This document shows positions 36,732 through 49,550 of a stretch of DNA of 64,000 bases, piece after piece. Positions within the stretch are counted from its first letter, which is position 1; each line of letters begins with the position of its first letter. The stretch lies in the NCBI GenBank assembly GCA_024500155.1, contig CM044877.1, positions 66,668,001 through 66,732,000 on the forward strand. The letters run 5' to 3'. Under the pieces are notes generated by a model, which did not search any database, was not told where the DNA came from, and worked only from the letters and a program-made list of their open reading frames with translations. This DNA is from Chenopodium formosanum. Its lineage: Eukaryota > Streptophyta > Magnoliopsida > Caryophyllales > Amaranthaceae. Both the position numbers and the translations under genes were made by a program.

Positions 36732-36762
<31 letters not shown>

Positions 36763-36865
36763 GACATTGATCATCATTGCATTTAGGTGGGAAATTTTTT
36801 ATTAAGAAAACGACACGTGGCCAATGGTGACGTTAGCATCTTCTATTTTGGTAATAATTAATAGA
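36422..36865 (-). mobile_element. Non-autonomous Helitron, family B, copy 2 (444 bp)
   Basis: Minus-strand start TCTATTAATTATTACC and end CTAACCTAG followed by T. The hairpin is degraded (CGTGATCGCATG). It corresponds to 29397-29834 in inverse orientation; an A27-like tract near 36736 is private to this copy. Confidence 0.82.
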
Positions 36866-37749
36866 TAGTTATAAAATTTCAAACATAAACAATTACACAA
36901 TGTAGAGGGATTGCATCAATCAATCGAATACTAGAAGAGTTAAGCCCCGTTCTCTTCACCTTATTTTTGCTGAACTGAAATTATTTTTATCAATTCACTA
37001 TTATATTTCTTCTTTATTGTTACTGAATTATATTAAACTGAAATTATTTTTATTGAACTAAAATTATTTTTACTAAACTGAAATTATCTAGGGTCTTAAC
37101 TATCTAATTTTCAATCACGCCTTTAAAACTTTCTAGTTTTCTTAATTTATATACTATAAACTTTTTTTTTTTTTTTTTTTTTGGAGTTGTTCTTCCCTCT
37201 TCAAAATAAATCACAAAACTTCCACTTCTACTATAATGAAAATCATTTCTAAACTTAGGTCTTTGTCATGCATTAGCACATATATACTCTAATAAATTAC
37301 GTTTCAATCCATTTTTATAAGTTCAGATAATTTAAATTCTAAGAATATAAACAGAACACACTAGAAAAGGTTTTTTGTAAAAAAAAAAAGGTCGAACCAA
37401 ACATACTATGTGCCCAAACTCGTAAGATAGTGTTGGATTTATCAAGTCAAATCAGACTTTTCGAGCTTTGGATGTCAGTGAGGTAGACCGCTAAAGTAAA
37501 TTTAAAAAATCTAAATCTCCTTTTTTTTTTTAAAAAAAATCTGTTTAAAATTCGCTTACATGTCACAATAATACTTATGTGTGGCTTACGTGGCACGATA
37601 CTTGACTTAAAACTGAAATTCAAGTGTCGTTGTCTCGTGGCCTGAGTGCGAGACTGAATTTATTTATTAGCGATAGTATGATATGATACTACACCCAAAT
37701 AGGTACATTTTTTTATTATTATAACTGTGTATCACACGGGATTAACTTA
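36866..37749. other. AT-rich spacer with poly-T tract and decayed Helitron-like end
   Basis: No gene. GTGTATCACAC followed by GGGATTAACTTAG near 37726-37750 looks like a decayed Helitron 3' end (CTTAG instead of CTAG). AACTGAAATTATTTTTA repeats occur at 36975-37090. Confidence 0.4.
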
Positions 37750-37961
37750 GGGCCTGTTCACATTTACTTAATTTCAGTTCAGTTGAGTTCAGTTCAGTTC
37801 AATTCAGCTCAGCTCCAATCAGTTCAGTTCAGTTCAGCTCCAATCAGTTCAGCTCTTAATTTCCCTCTCTCATAAAATATTCATTTCAATTTAGTTCAGT
37901 TTAGTTCATTTCAACTCCTATCAGTTCATTTCAACTCAGTTCAGAAAATGTGAACAGACCC
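37750..37961. mobile_element. Tourist-like (PIF/Harbinger) MITE, 212 bp
   Basis: Inverted ends GGGCCTGTTCACATTT and AAATGTGAACAGACCC, with a TTA target duplication on both sides (37747-37749, 37962-37964). The interior is a run of AGTTCAGTTC-type repeats. It sits about 330 bp upstream of the eIF4E start codon. Confidence 0.88.
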
Positions 37962-38154
37962 TTAGTTATGACTAAATTATCCATAGTTCAAAAGTTAGAT
38001 TTTCGCGATTTCAATGTGATACGGTTAGGACATATAGTTTCAATTCTCAACACCTTTTTTATTTGGGCTCAACAATAAGAAAACGGTAGCAAGCCCAATT
38101 CTTAACAAAAATCTTTAAGTCACTCCCAAAAACAATATTCACAATTCTAATTTC

Positions 38155-38292
38155 CCAGAATTATAAAATCCCCATTAATTCCATAATTTCTTCTTCACTT
38201 CCATTTCAAACTCAGAAATCAATCATCGAATTTTTCTCAGAAAATCGAAAATCCCACCAAATTTGAAAGACTTTAGAGGGAGAAACAAAACT
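38155..38292 (+). promoter_or_regulatory. Probable eIF4E core promoter and 5' leader
   Basis: AATTATAAAATCC near 38159 could serve as a TATA element about 130 bp before the ATG. The CT-rich leader that follows is typical of plant 5' UTRs. The transcription start cannot be fixed from sequence. Confidence 0.35.
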
Positions 38293-41200
38293 ATGGCAGT
38301 AGAAGAGCTTGAGAAATCAATGGCGGCAACTGAGATTGAAGACAAGAGAGAAGACGATGATGATTTGGAGGAAGGCGAGATTATCGACGACAACTCAAAT
38401 GCCGGAAAACCCAGCAAATCAATCGCAACAACTCATCCTCTTGAGAATGCTTGGACTTTTTGGTTCGATAATCCTGCTGCTAAATCCAAACAAGCTGCTT
38501 GGGGTAGCTCTATTCGACCCATTTACACTTTCTCTACTGTTGAAGAATTCTGGAGGTTTCTCTTTTTATCTTTCTTTTTCTATTTTTTTTAATTTGATTG
38601 TGAATTTATTGAATTTGGTTTGTTTCAATCTTTTTGTGATGTGGGTGATTAAATTAGGGTTTTGATTTCGTTTTCTTGGAGAAATTTGATGTGGGTGACT
38701 GAAAATCTTTTGGGTGATTTTATTTAGTTTGATTTGTGTGTTGATTTCTTGATTAGCGTAGCAAATTGTTAATCATTAAGCTTTGATTAAGAAAACGGGA
38801 GTGTTGAATTTGTGAATTAGGGTGAATGGTTTGATTGGTTTCTATGAACAACTCGATTTCTTTGGGTATTTGATAGGATGAATAAGGGTTTCTTGCGAAA
38901 TATACGGATTTTCCTGTAAGATGTTGATGATAATATTTGGAAAGAGGGGGGGGGGGGGGGGGGGGGTGGAGAGAAGAGGAGGGAAGAGAAGGCTTTAGGT
39001 ATTTCATACAGATTGAATTTGCTTACCGGTAATGGTGAAGAACCATTCGTTACCGGGTTTTTGAATTTACTTGCAAGACCATATCATGGGTCTATCGGAC
39101 CTTTAAAGTGACACTACTTAGGAATTATTCATTGAATTGTGGCTGTTGATGAATATTCCGTTTCTGATATCAATATTACTGATGTTCCTATATTACTTTT
39201 TGCTCATCAAAGTGCGCAACTTATACCTTTTAAATACAGGGGGTGGATGAAGTAATAGAGGTTAAATAGTGTTAATTTGCAAAGTGGTTCATGTCATAGG
39301 TTATAAAGAATTGTCTTATGTCTTTACTATTGGCATGTGGCATATTAGATTGATATTGAGAAATCTGAACTTTTGTTTGAAATTTTTTTTAGAATGAAAA
39401 CAAGAGTTAGCAGCAATTTGAACATGTTGTAGAAATTAAAGTTTATTATTTCTAATTATATGATTAAGATATATCCTGAATGCGATTTCACTTAAGTCAG
39501 AGCTAGAGACTTTCTTGTTGGACTATACGAGTACCAAATTCATTTCAGTAGTAGCTAAAAACGGAGCTGGTGTGCATCTCATAACATTAATGTGAGTTGT
39601 GACCTTCATACTGTAAATATTTCCATCCTGAAGCCATTTTAATACTTGAAATATTCTGGTGCTGTGCCTTTTCCTTGATATCTTGTTTTACTGATTTGCA
39701 TGGCCAGCAATGAGCATTGAAGTAGATGTTCATCTGTATAAACATATAGCATGTGTTGTGAAGGAGTTGTATTACGTTGAACTTTCCTTTTTATTATGAT
39801 TGAATGACTCCTAGATGATTCCTTTTGTTGTTCCTTGAGTGATTTACACTTTATACTGTCTGCTTCCTATACTTCATATGTCTGTGTCATATTTTTTTTA
39901 TGCTGTAAGGCATGTGCATGAGTCAATCAATTCCTCAAGGAAAAAGAGATAGAGGAGGGGAGGGGGGTATTCTAACCATTTTTAATAACTTTTGGCTAGA
40001 TGTTGTGTATAGTAGCACTTTTGCATACTTCCTCCGTTCTGTTAATATTGCAACAAGGAGGAAATTACGCATCCCGAAACACCTTTTATATGCTAAATAT
40101 CTATAATTGTGTAAGAGTAAAAATTATAAAAAGTTGATATTGTGAAAGTATTTTATGAGACGAATCCAACAAGATCCTACTTGACTATATTTTGCTTAAC
40201 GTATAACTCATATTATATGGTCAAACAAGAGTGATGAATAGTGCAAAAAGTCCATTGTTGCAATATTAATAGAACGGAGGAAGTATATGATTACCGAATA
40301 CTGATATTCCTCCTGCTACTTTTTTCTGTGCCTAAGTTTGACGTATGCAAATATATCAAAATCATAGATCTTTGCATTTGTTTGCCAGATTTGGAAGATC
40401 ATCTCTGAGTCTGGAGATTCTGCTATTTTTTTTTCATTGCCTTTCTTAATTTATGACCTTCAACAATCAGCTAATGTTTGTATGATTTTTTTCCCCCATT
40501 TCAGCCTTTACAACAACATACGCCATCCAAGCAAATTGGCGCCAGGGGCAGATTTTCACTGTTTCAAGAATAAAATTGAGCCTAAATGGGAGGATCCAAT
40601 CTGTGCTAACGGAGGCAAGTGGACTGTTACCTTCCCAAGAGGAAAATCCGATACATCCTGGCTCTACACGGTATACTTTGAGAACCTGTTACAGTTTTTT
40701 TAAAATGCATATTTCTATATTGCTTCTGACCTAGGTGATTGATTTCCAGCTGCTGGCGATGATTGGAGAGCAATTTGATCATGGAGATGAGATATGTGGA
40801 GCAGTTGTCAATGTTAGGGCTAGGCAAGATAAAATATCCATATGGACCAAGAATGCTGCCAACGAATCTGCTCAGGTATGTCTATGCTTCTATGGCTGCA
40901 CATATATATTCCTTATACTCTCTTTAATTTTCACAACACATGTGCTGGCTTAAAAGTTAGTTCTATAGTTATTGAGGAAAATTCCCTTTTACCGTGCCAT
41001 AATTCTGCTTGCTGTATATTAATAGTTTGATTTTATTGAATTGGCATATTCTTAATCTCTCCTTTCCTATTTTCTTGGCTTCTTAATATTTCCTTGGGGC
41101 TGCATTCATTATTTTCTAACAATTCTATTTCTTATAATCTTTTTCTAAATTTCTTACCTTTGTTCTTTTCTCTTACTCTGTTTCCTCTACATTTGTTCTT

Positions 41201-41643
41201 TAACTTTCTGCAAATTTTTACATATGCGTCTCCTATTTGCAGCAAATTTGAGCGTTAAGAATTCATGATCATGAGACTTATTGGGTGCTTCTGAGAATGA
41301 TTCAGTACTTACAATATATAAATTATATAACAATTAATGTTTTTTTAATTCTTAATAATATCCACTGTCAACCCTCATTTGTTGATGTTTTGACGTTTTG
41401 TATCTGTTTTCGGATCATCTAAACTTCTGTTTTATTGCCACAGCTGAGCATTGGAAAACAGTGGAAAATGTTCCTTGATTACAATGAAACTATGGGATTC
41501 ATATTTCATGTAAGTTGTATTTCTGTTTTTACAGTTTCTGTATCCCTCTTGTATATCTTCTGCTTAAATGACGGCTTAATGTGTACTTTCAGGATGATGC
41601 TAAGAAACACGACAGGGGTGCCAAGAATCGTTACACTTGTTGA
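38293..41643 (+). CDS. eIF4E: Eukaryotic translation initiation factor 4E (cap-binding protein), 223 aa
   Basis: Binds the mRNA 5' cap and recruits eIF4G for translation initiation in the cytosol. Exons: 38293-38555, 40505-40670, 40750-40875, 41444-41509, 41593-41643; all junctions are GT-AG and the joined frame is exactly 224 codons including TGA. Residues 1-50 are the variable acidic N-terminus. The cap pocket tryptophans are present: W70 (QAAWGSS), W116 followed by E117 (KWEDP) and W175 (IWTKN). C121 and C159 have the 38-residue spacing of the disulfide pair described for wheat eIF4E. EEFW, the eIF4G-side motif, spans the first splice junction. Length and the DPICANGGKW block indicate the eIF4E class rather than eIF(iso)4E. 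The start is the first ATG; upstream frame extension lacks one. Plant eIF4E is also a known host factor for potyviruses. All key residues are intact, so I expect a functional gene. Confidence 0.96.
38946..38966. repeat. G21 homopolymer in eIF4E intron 1
   Basis: Twenty-one consecutive G in the transcribed strand, about 390 bp after the first splice donor. Unusual within an AT-rich intron; may form G-quadruplex structures or be unstable. Confidence 0.9.
40028..40283. mobile_element. Stowaway MITE (256 bp) in eIF4E intron 1
   Basis: Inverted ends CTTCCTCCGTTCTGTTAATA and TATTAATAGAACGGAGGAAG, flanked by TA on both sides, match the Tc1/mariner-derived Stowaway pattern (CTCCCTCCGT). The arms extend through a TTGCAA segment. 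Non-coding and intronic. Confidence 0.92.
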
Positions 41644-42044
41644 GCTGTATAGGTGCTGTAATGGGAAGGCTTGAGAAAGCTGCTGCTTGGAGCTGGAATG
41701 CTGATTCTAGTCTTTTTGATGTAGTTCTGTTACTGAATTTCTTTTTTGATTCTAATGAAAATCTTTATTGTACTCTTGAGCTTACAAAATCTAAAGATAC
41801 ATGCTTATATTTTATCTGATGGGTGTTAGCATTTTAGTTAAGCCCCTTAGCTTGTATTGTATGTTCTCTCTATGATTCTTGGTTATTATGTCCAATATAC
41901 TGTCAAATCATTTCATTTATTTTGCTTTTTGCTCCTTCCTGGAATCGATTAGCAGAAATTAAGCAAGCAATCACCATAATCTTAAGATTAAGGTAACGTT
42001 AGAACATAGATAAATGAGACCGTTATAAAAATATAGACTTGAGA

Positions 42045-42880
42045 GGTAACAAAAGCTCCAATTTTATGTACTTGGCTGACAAAATTGCTAACAAAAGAAT
42101 CCTCTCGTGGAACTCGTTTGATTGCGATGGCTGCTCATGTGGTGAATAGCTTCCAGAAGTATTGTCTCACAAATTGAGAGCTTGATTTTAATTTCTTATG
42201 GGGAAATAAGGGAAGCAAGGAGATACATTGGGTGAGGAAAGAGAGAGTTCAGCTCCCTCGTGGTTTGGGGGGCTTAGGGGTGAGAAATGTGGCTGTCCTC
42301 GATGATACACTGCTAATGAAACAATCATGGAGAATGCACAGCAACCCGCAGTTGCTAGTGACGAAAAATTTCTCAACAATGGGTGTTTCTATGCTAAAGA
42401 CTGGTAAGGTTCAACGGTTTAAGAGTACAAGTATGTCTGGGGGATGCGAGGTGTACGAAGAAGTGAAATAAAATTTAAAAATGGCCATGCATGGAAGGTT
42501 GGGAATGGTGGGAAAATTTGTGTTTTTAGGGATAAGTAGGTTAATGGCAAAGTACCTGAAGCTAAATCGGATGTCACCTTGAGACAAGCTATGGTCTGGA
42601 AGGTTGAAAGGTTCATTAACAAAGAAAGGTTCCTGGACTTGGAAAAATAGAGAGCAAAGAGAGGCTTTCGGTGCTGAGGATGCTGTGGAAATTGGGGCTT
42701 TGGAATTACCAGGGAAGGAGATAGAAGACCTTCAACACTGGAATCATACAAACTCAGGGAAGTTTACAACAAAGTAGGGGTATGCCTTCCTCATGAGCCA
42801 GCTAGGCAGCTAGCGACAATGATAGAATTACAAAGTTAGAGGCAAAATTCTTAAAATTCTTTTGGCAGCAAAAACTTTTA
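42045..42880 (+). pseudogene. LINE ORF2 C-terminal fragment
   Basis: Readable blocks in family order: FLWGNKGSKEIHWVRKE, then LPRGLGGLGVRN (the G-G-L-G-x-R motif after the plant LINE reverse transcriptase), KQSWRM, WKVGNGGKICVFRDKW-like and LQHWNHTNSGKFTTK. They are spread over several frames with stops, so this is a decayed fragment with neither the RT core nor a 3' tail visible. It lies about 400 bp downstream of the eIF4E stop. Confidence 0.8.
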
Positions 42881-43089
42881 CCCAAATGGAAATTTTTTTC
42901 GGGAAATTTTTTTATAATGGACTAGCTCTTAGAAGTAATCTACACTTTCGTAGTATTTGTGAAAAAGATGTCTTTGATGTATGTTGAGAAGAGGATGAAT
43001 GATTTATATCTTCGTTAAGTGCAATTACTAGATACATATTGGATTAAATTATGGAGATAATTAAATTTGTCCATTTAAGTAGTCGTTAT

Positions 43090-45061
43090 ATCATATCTAG
43101 AGGTACCAATGATCCTTGGGATAGTAAAACTGGCCAAAACCCAATTAGACGGGTCATATAAGGTCACACAAAGGGCTTACATTGAGCATAAGAGGAAGAG
43201 ACCCATGATGGGCCTTCTCCCTCTAGGTGGCCAGCCATAGGAAGGAGTTTAGGTGGATTGGTTTGCTTTCTAGTCTAGTTATAATATGATTATAAACAAA
43301 CTAGGTGTCTAGGGTTAAACACAACATTAAGTGATCATCAGATCAAACCCTAATCAGCAAACACAAGCTAATCCTTCTCATACTCTCTCTCTCTCTCACT
43401 CTTGTCCGTCTCTCTCCACTTGCGCTGGTGGTGTGTACGGTGGTGGTGGTGGTGGTTTTTGGTGGTGACCGGTTGTCCGCAAAGGGGGTGATCGTCGTTT
43501 TCCTCCTAAACTCAACCAATCAATACTGGTGGACGATCCATTCGAATCCCGTGGACTAAGTAGAGAAATCACGCTTGGGACTCTATTCTTTCCCTAATTT
43601 GTCGATCGAACAGCTACGTGAACATCACGCTTCAAAGATATAATTATGTGATTCTTGTGTGTTATGCATTTAGTTGCGTATGAATATAATTAATGAAATT
43701 TCAGTTATAGTACCTAAAGTCCCACAGTGGTATCATTTAGTCTCTTGCATGAACACGCTTGATTATAATAATACGATTATTTGAAGTCCATGTTCATAAT
43801 TTTATAATCAATTAAGAGAAAGAATTAATTTAATTATGGTTCAATTATTATTTTAAATGTGATTTAACTCTTGAAATCAATTAAATGCGATTGAATTATG
43901 CTCAAAATAGCCATGAACAGAACTGAAATTTAGCCCTAAATTGTTTGAAAATTTCGAACCCTAACCCTTTTAATTTCGGAATGTTCAAAATTCATAACAC
44001 TAAATTTTGATTTTTGTGCTTGTTTTTGGTTAAATTTGAATTGTTTAAAGTCTCATAATTTTATTTGGAATTGATTCATGCATAAAAATGTTTTGTGTAT
44101 GATCATCAATATTTGATTTTAAGAGTTAGAATTAAATTGGGATTAATTTTTATGTTGAACCATAATTTAAAAATGAATAGAGAATTAATTTAATTTAATT
44201 TAATTTTAGCAAAATTTTTTTTGATTAAATTAAAAATTCAAAAAAAAAGGAAATTAATTAAGGTGGCCAGCAGCCACAGTTGGATGGTGCAGCCACGATG
44301 GTTGCTGACCGGGGTCAATCCAACAAAGAAGGGAGGGTGGGCAGGTGGTCCGAGGTGGCTAGGCAGCAGAGTGCAAGCGTTGCACACGGCTGCCGTTGTT
44401 GATGTTGTTGTTGTTGCTGCTTTGCGCGGTAGTGGTTATTGAAACGTAGCCAACCAAAGTGGCTAGCCTAGGCTGGCCACACACGTTGACCTGCAGCCTC
44501 GGAACAACTGTTGCTCACTACTGCCCTTGCGGCAATGGCCGCGTAAAGTAACCACCATGGCTAGCTTCGGCTTGCCAACCACGATGGCCAGCATGTGACA
44601 TAGTTTTAAAAAAAATATTACTTTGTTTTGAAATTATTTTCAAGATAAAATCAGATTTTATTTTGGGATAAAATCAAATTTCAAAAGTTGTTAAATTGGT
44701 AATTATCCATAATTAAAGTGGTTAATTTTGTATAAAATTTGTTAGGATATTCTAAGCATATTACAAAAGGATAATCATTGATTTAAATAATGTGATTATC
44801 CCATTGAATTAGGATATAGTTGATTTTAAAATTATTTTATTGGCTAATAATTAGGATAGAATCTCCTAAAATTGTTAGGACAATCATGGAAAAATAAAAT
44901 ATGATTTATCTTTCCATAGTAAAATATGATTTTATTCAATCTCATGCCATATTTAAAATATATGTAATTTTATAGATGACAATAAATAATATATGATTTT
45001 ATCTAATTATGATTTAAAATATGAGATATTTCGGGAACAGTGTTGCCTTAATAATTATGAA
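43090..45061 (+). mobile_element. Decayed LTR-retrotransposon 5' region (LTR end, PBS-like site, leader)
   Basis: CCACAGTGGTATCATTTAG near 43721 resembles an initiator-Met tRNA primer site at an LTR boundary. The preceding sequence has a CT microsatellite and GGTGGT-rich leader-like stretch. After the PBS come about 1.3 kb of AT-rich sequence with a GC-rich island (about 44260-44600: repeated GGCCAGC/GGCTAGC words). No gag domain is recognised. Left and right limits are approximate. Confidence 0.45.
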
Positions 45062-45600
45062 CATTCAATGTCGTAGTTTATGTTGGGTTTCGTGATGTCC
45101 AACATCACGCTAAACAAAAACCCATTCCAAGACCCGCATACAAATCAAAACAACTAACACATGCATATTAATTAGCTACTACATAATTAATTAACAATAG
45201 AGAGAAAGACGGATATACCCTTGACGCTTGTTTAGCTCAACTCGAGCTCTTACTTGAAAGCTTACAAACCATCGCACTCGCGATAGCCTCCGATGGCTAT
45301 CACCCTCGAGACTTGACCCGAACGGAACCTACCCCGCAGCTTGGTTGGGGCTAGACCAAAAAACTTAGAGTATTAGAAAGAAAGTGTTATCGCTTGTGGA
45401 TATCCTTTCAAGTTCACTACTCAAGTGAATTTCCCAATTCTTAATGATGGGTATTTATAGGGAAATCCCCTCAAGAATTCCAATCCCCCATCAATGTGGG
45501 AGAGTTGGTAAAATGTCTTTTTACAATTTAATTTTAATTCAAAAATCTATTAAAAAGCAAAAACATCAACAATCAACAAGTGTCGCATGGTGACTAAGGG
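45062..45600 (-). mobile_element. LTR-like fragment on the minus strand with TATA box
   Basis: On the minus strand, CCTATAAATACCC (45462-45450) is a good TATA box, followed downstream by a leader-like region ending near the GATGTTGGACATCACG palindrome at about 45070-45095. That architecture resembles a plant LTR. No partner LTR was found, so limits are approximate. Confidence 0.45.
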
Positions 45601-45758
45601 AGTAGGTAAGGACCACAAGGAGGACTACATGGTCTCCTTTCTCCCCAAGCCAAGCTCACACAAACCGGCTCTCCACACACGCGGAAAATGGCACCGCGCC
45701 AGCTGGTATGGGGCTTGCTGCCTTGGGCGCCAAGCCTGCCTCGCTTCGTACCATTGAC

Positions 45759-46094
45759 ATAACTGAGGGTTTGGACCAAATAAACTCTATGACTCACTTC
45801 GTACCATCATCCCTGATCCTCCTTTCGTGGTTTTGAACCATATGGAGTTAGCTTAGTAATCTCATGGATTATGAATGGGGTGTAACCTTCACGGGTCAAT
45901 CGTTGTTGCCTTCGCTGTCCCTTTATCGTGGTTGCCTTTTATGATCCGTGAACGGTTTACAAGTTCCTTAAAAAGTTGTTGGCGGCTCCCTACTTTCCTT
46001 GTCCATAGTCGTATTATGTCAATTCCCACTTCCTATGAGTGCCAAGCATATTCACACATGCTTTTACGTAGGCGCACTTCGAACGATGCCTACA
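45759..46094 (+). mobile_element. Truncated 5' LTR, gypsy family G
   Basis: Matches the 3' part of the LTRs at 50292-52326 and 55107-57133 (ATAACTGAGGGTTTGG, then CATATGGAGTTAGCTTAG) and ends at the same GCCTACA. It lacks the first 1.2 kb of the LTR and also has about 0.5 kb deleted internally after AAATAAACTCTA. Confidence 0.85.
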
Positions 46095-48889
46095 ATTTGG
46101 CGACTCCGTTGGGGAGGGTTCTTGGTTATTTTTCGATTTGAGTGATCGGTATTTAATTAAGATGAGTGGATGAGACTTGAAAGATTCTTGAATTGTATTC
46201 CTGCGATTTAATTGGCATTGTCACATATGCATATGTTTTTTTTAGGTTACCTATTTTGCCACAATATCACGTGTTCTACGTATGTGGCTAGCCCGGGGGA
46301 TTTATGCTCTATCAACCCGAAAACGCTCATGGCAGTAAGGGTTCATCCGAGTTTTTAAATCCACCCAAACCATGGAGTCAAGTTCGATTTCATCACGAAC
46401 TCGCGGAGTTGCCCGTTGGCATACACCCACAAGGGAGGCTTCCTTTCTAACGCGTCCAAACTCTTAACCATGGTACCCTTTGACACCCAAAAGCTTGACC
46501 ATAGTCGAACATAGAACTTGACTTTAGGTTGCGAACTTCATTGCATCATGTGTGACTATATGCTGATGTGTGCATTTTTTTATTGACCTTTTTTTAATAA
46601 TTTTTTTTTCTCTTATCAAACCCCTTTTTTTATTATTAGAGTCGAGCCATAGATTTTTTTTTTTTTTTTAATTTTTGAGTCATCCGGATTTTTATTCCCG
46701 TATACTGCATAAGAGTTAACTTGTTTTGGTCATATCCGGAGTTCTAAAACGAGTTACGTGTTGTGCCACCTATGGATCTGTAGCCCCGAGTTTTATCTTT
46801 GATTTAGAGTTGGTTTTGCCCAAATCGGAGTCATAGATCAAAAGTTATAACCGATATACTACAGCCTGTCCAGTTTAGGTGTCTTTTTAGCGTCAACTTT
46901 CTTTCTTTCTTTATTTATTTATTTATTTTTTCGTGTCAAGCTATTCTTAGCCAAGTCCTTTAATCCGTGTCAACTCATATAATATAGGATTATAGATTTT
47001 TATTTTTATTTATTTATTTTTTATACCCATGAGTCATAACTCTTCTAGAATTCTAGTCATCTTCCTAGTTTCTAGTGATCAATTTTTGTGCTAACTTTAA
47101 CATGTGTTCTTTGTCTTTGATTGTGGTTGATCTTATTTATGACTAACGATTTCCAAGGGACCGTTTTCACCTAGTAAATAGCATAAACATTAAAATTGGA
47201 CAAAATTAATCAAGTTAGTTTGTCTTTTAGTCTTCCGTGCTATTTGATCATTGGGTCTTTTGTTTTTCACAACGTCCTCATGTCTAGCCATGCGATCATA
47301 CCACGAGTCTTAATAAACTCACCTAATCACATATGTTGAGTCATTGCACACACTTTGTCTTTGAGTAATGCACTATATTGTCTTTGAGTAATGCACCATG
47401 CATGCGTCATTATCCGTCATAATAGGAATGAGTGGAGTTTTTCCCATCAGTTTTCAAAATTGTTTCATACACTCTTCCTTTCCAATCCAAGTATTGAGTG
47501 AATGCATTAAGTGAGTTTATCCTTACACAATACTTGAGTCTAAAATCACTAGGCAATAGTTGGAAGAATAAGGGGAACGTCACTCTTTCCTTCTTTCCTT
47601 CCAATCAAAACATAAACAACATGAAACTATTTTCCTCAGCAGGAAGCTAGAAGTAACTCATAAACAGCCATGAAGACAATGCACGATGCAAGCTTATCAC
47701 CAAGATTTCATGTTTTCTTCTTCTTTTGTTTCAAACCCTTCCCCCTAAAAAGTCTAGCATAGGTTCTCCTTATCCATGTGTCTATGTGTCACATTTCTTA
47801 CCTTTTTCATCAATGAGCATTTTTTTCCTTTTCATTCGATCATGTCATTCGCAAAAAAAAAAAAAAAAAAAAAAAAAGAAAAAAAAAATCAATTACCGAA
47901 CTAAACCCAAGGTACACCAATGACTCGAGGCACCTTTGCAACCCTGTCATTCCCTGTTAACCGTTCAATCACATTCCATTTTTTCATCAACCATTTTGAG
48001 CCTCGTCTAACGTTTGTCCTTCATTTCTTCATCCCACACTCACTTAACCCTGGGATTGGAAGATGTGTAATTGTATAACATTCATAAAGCAAGTAAAAAA
48101 AAAAAGCAGCAAAGCAACAATAAAACAATGTCTAAAGACAAGTGTTACAATGTCTTTGATATGAACATGTTTCAAATTGCGTCTCTCATCGAGTGCTTGG
48201 TACTGTGCCTGAGAAACATGAATGCCAAGTGAGTGATGGACCGCATGATCTGAGATTGCCTACATTGATTCACAAGAATGGAAAAAAGAAAAAAAAATAA
48301 AAAAAAATTTCAAAACAAAAAAAAAAAAAAATATATGAAAAATAAAACTTGCAAAGTCTAATACACAATTGCATATCTTAGGGGCTTCTCTCGGGTCTTG
48401 AGCCTTTTACCCCTTTCTTCCTTAATCCTTTAGCTTAACCACCTTACAACCCTTGAAAGACCTCTTTGAGGTGTACACACACTTGTACAAAGTTCAGTTA
48501 GAGCTAAGTTCATCCTGATTCCTAACGGATACGTAGGATACCTCACATCGAGGTGCGACCACATTCATATTCATATCCATGCATGATTGAGTCAAAGAAT
48601 ATCCTATGCTTACCCCTACCCATTTAGACCTAGACTTGAGGGCTTGGACCCACATCATTTAGCATACCTAGCCTAAAGAGTCATCATCTTTGACTCTTCT
48701 CACATCTCTTTCCATCGCCATAACCCTTGCAGCCAGCCTTTGTATCACATTCACACACTTCACTCACACATCCATATCCATATCAATCATCTTTCCCTTT
48801 AAGAACCCTTTTTAATGAAATATTATTTCAACACTGTGCATGCTTCATCATCTTTCAAGACAACATTCATTAGAAGAAACATTGTATAC

Positions 48890-49145
48890 GTGCTTAGCTT
48901 CTAGACCTAAGCAATGTTCATTGTTTCATACATCGCATATTGTGCTTAGCTCTCCTTGACCTATGTGACATTCATTATGCGATACTCATCGATCACTTCA
49001 TCTATATACGTGCTTAGCTTCCAAACCTAAGTAACGTTCAAGATCGTTTTTTTACACCATATGTGATGCTTAGCTCCATGACCTAAGTTCATTCATCTAT
49101 CGTGTCACATGACGTAATTTTCCTTAGCCTCCTAGCCTAAGAACA
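48890..49145. repeat. Degenerate tandem repeats with TGCTTAGCT / ACCTAAG words
   Basis: Five imperfect units of roughly 50-60 bp, each containing GTGCTTAGCT or CCTTAGCC followed by GACCTAAG or a close variant, with ATTCAT-type spacers. Confidence 0.65.
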
Positions 49146-49550
49146 TACATTATGCATACATTATTCTCAAGACGGGGAGTTCAATATGACAAGAAGAAAA
49201 TCCATGTGATTCATTTCATCTTGCTCAACAAGGAAGTTCAAAACTTCTTCCCTTTTCTTATCATGACTTTTATTTTGGGGAAGTTCAAAAACAAAACTTC
49301 ATTTTTCACGTCTTTCTTTCTCGGGAGAAAGTCGGTACCCTCCACTCATGACAAAAATGACGGAAAAGTTTTGCTTTTGCATTTTTAATTGCTTGTGTTA
49401 GTGCACACACTCACTTAAGACACACACAATCAGGTCAATCACAAGTCATACACATGTCATGTCACATCAAGCCAAACTTGGTCAAGTCAGTGGTTAAGTC
49501 AATCACAATATATACGAGTCCATTGGCAAATTTATTTTTGTAGGTCTCAT

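Noticed and set aside
37726..37750. Helitron 3' end
   Set aside because: Hairpin GTGTATCACAC is present but the terminus is CTTAG and no partner was found; noted only as decayed.
47410..49388. Small frames inside the gypsy internal region
   Set aside because: No retroviral domain or consistent frame; the region looks non-coding.
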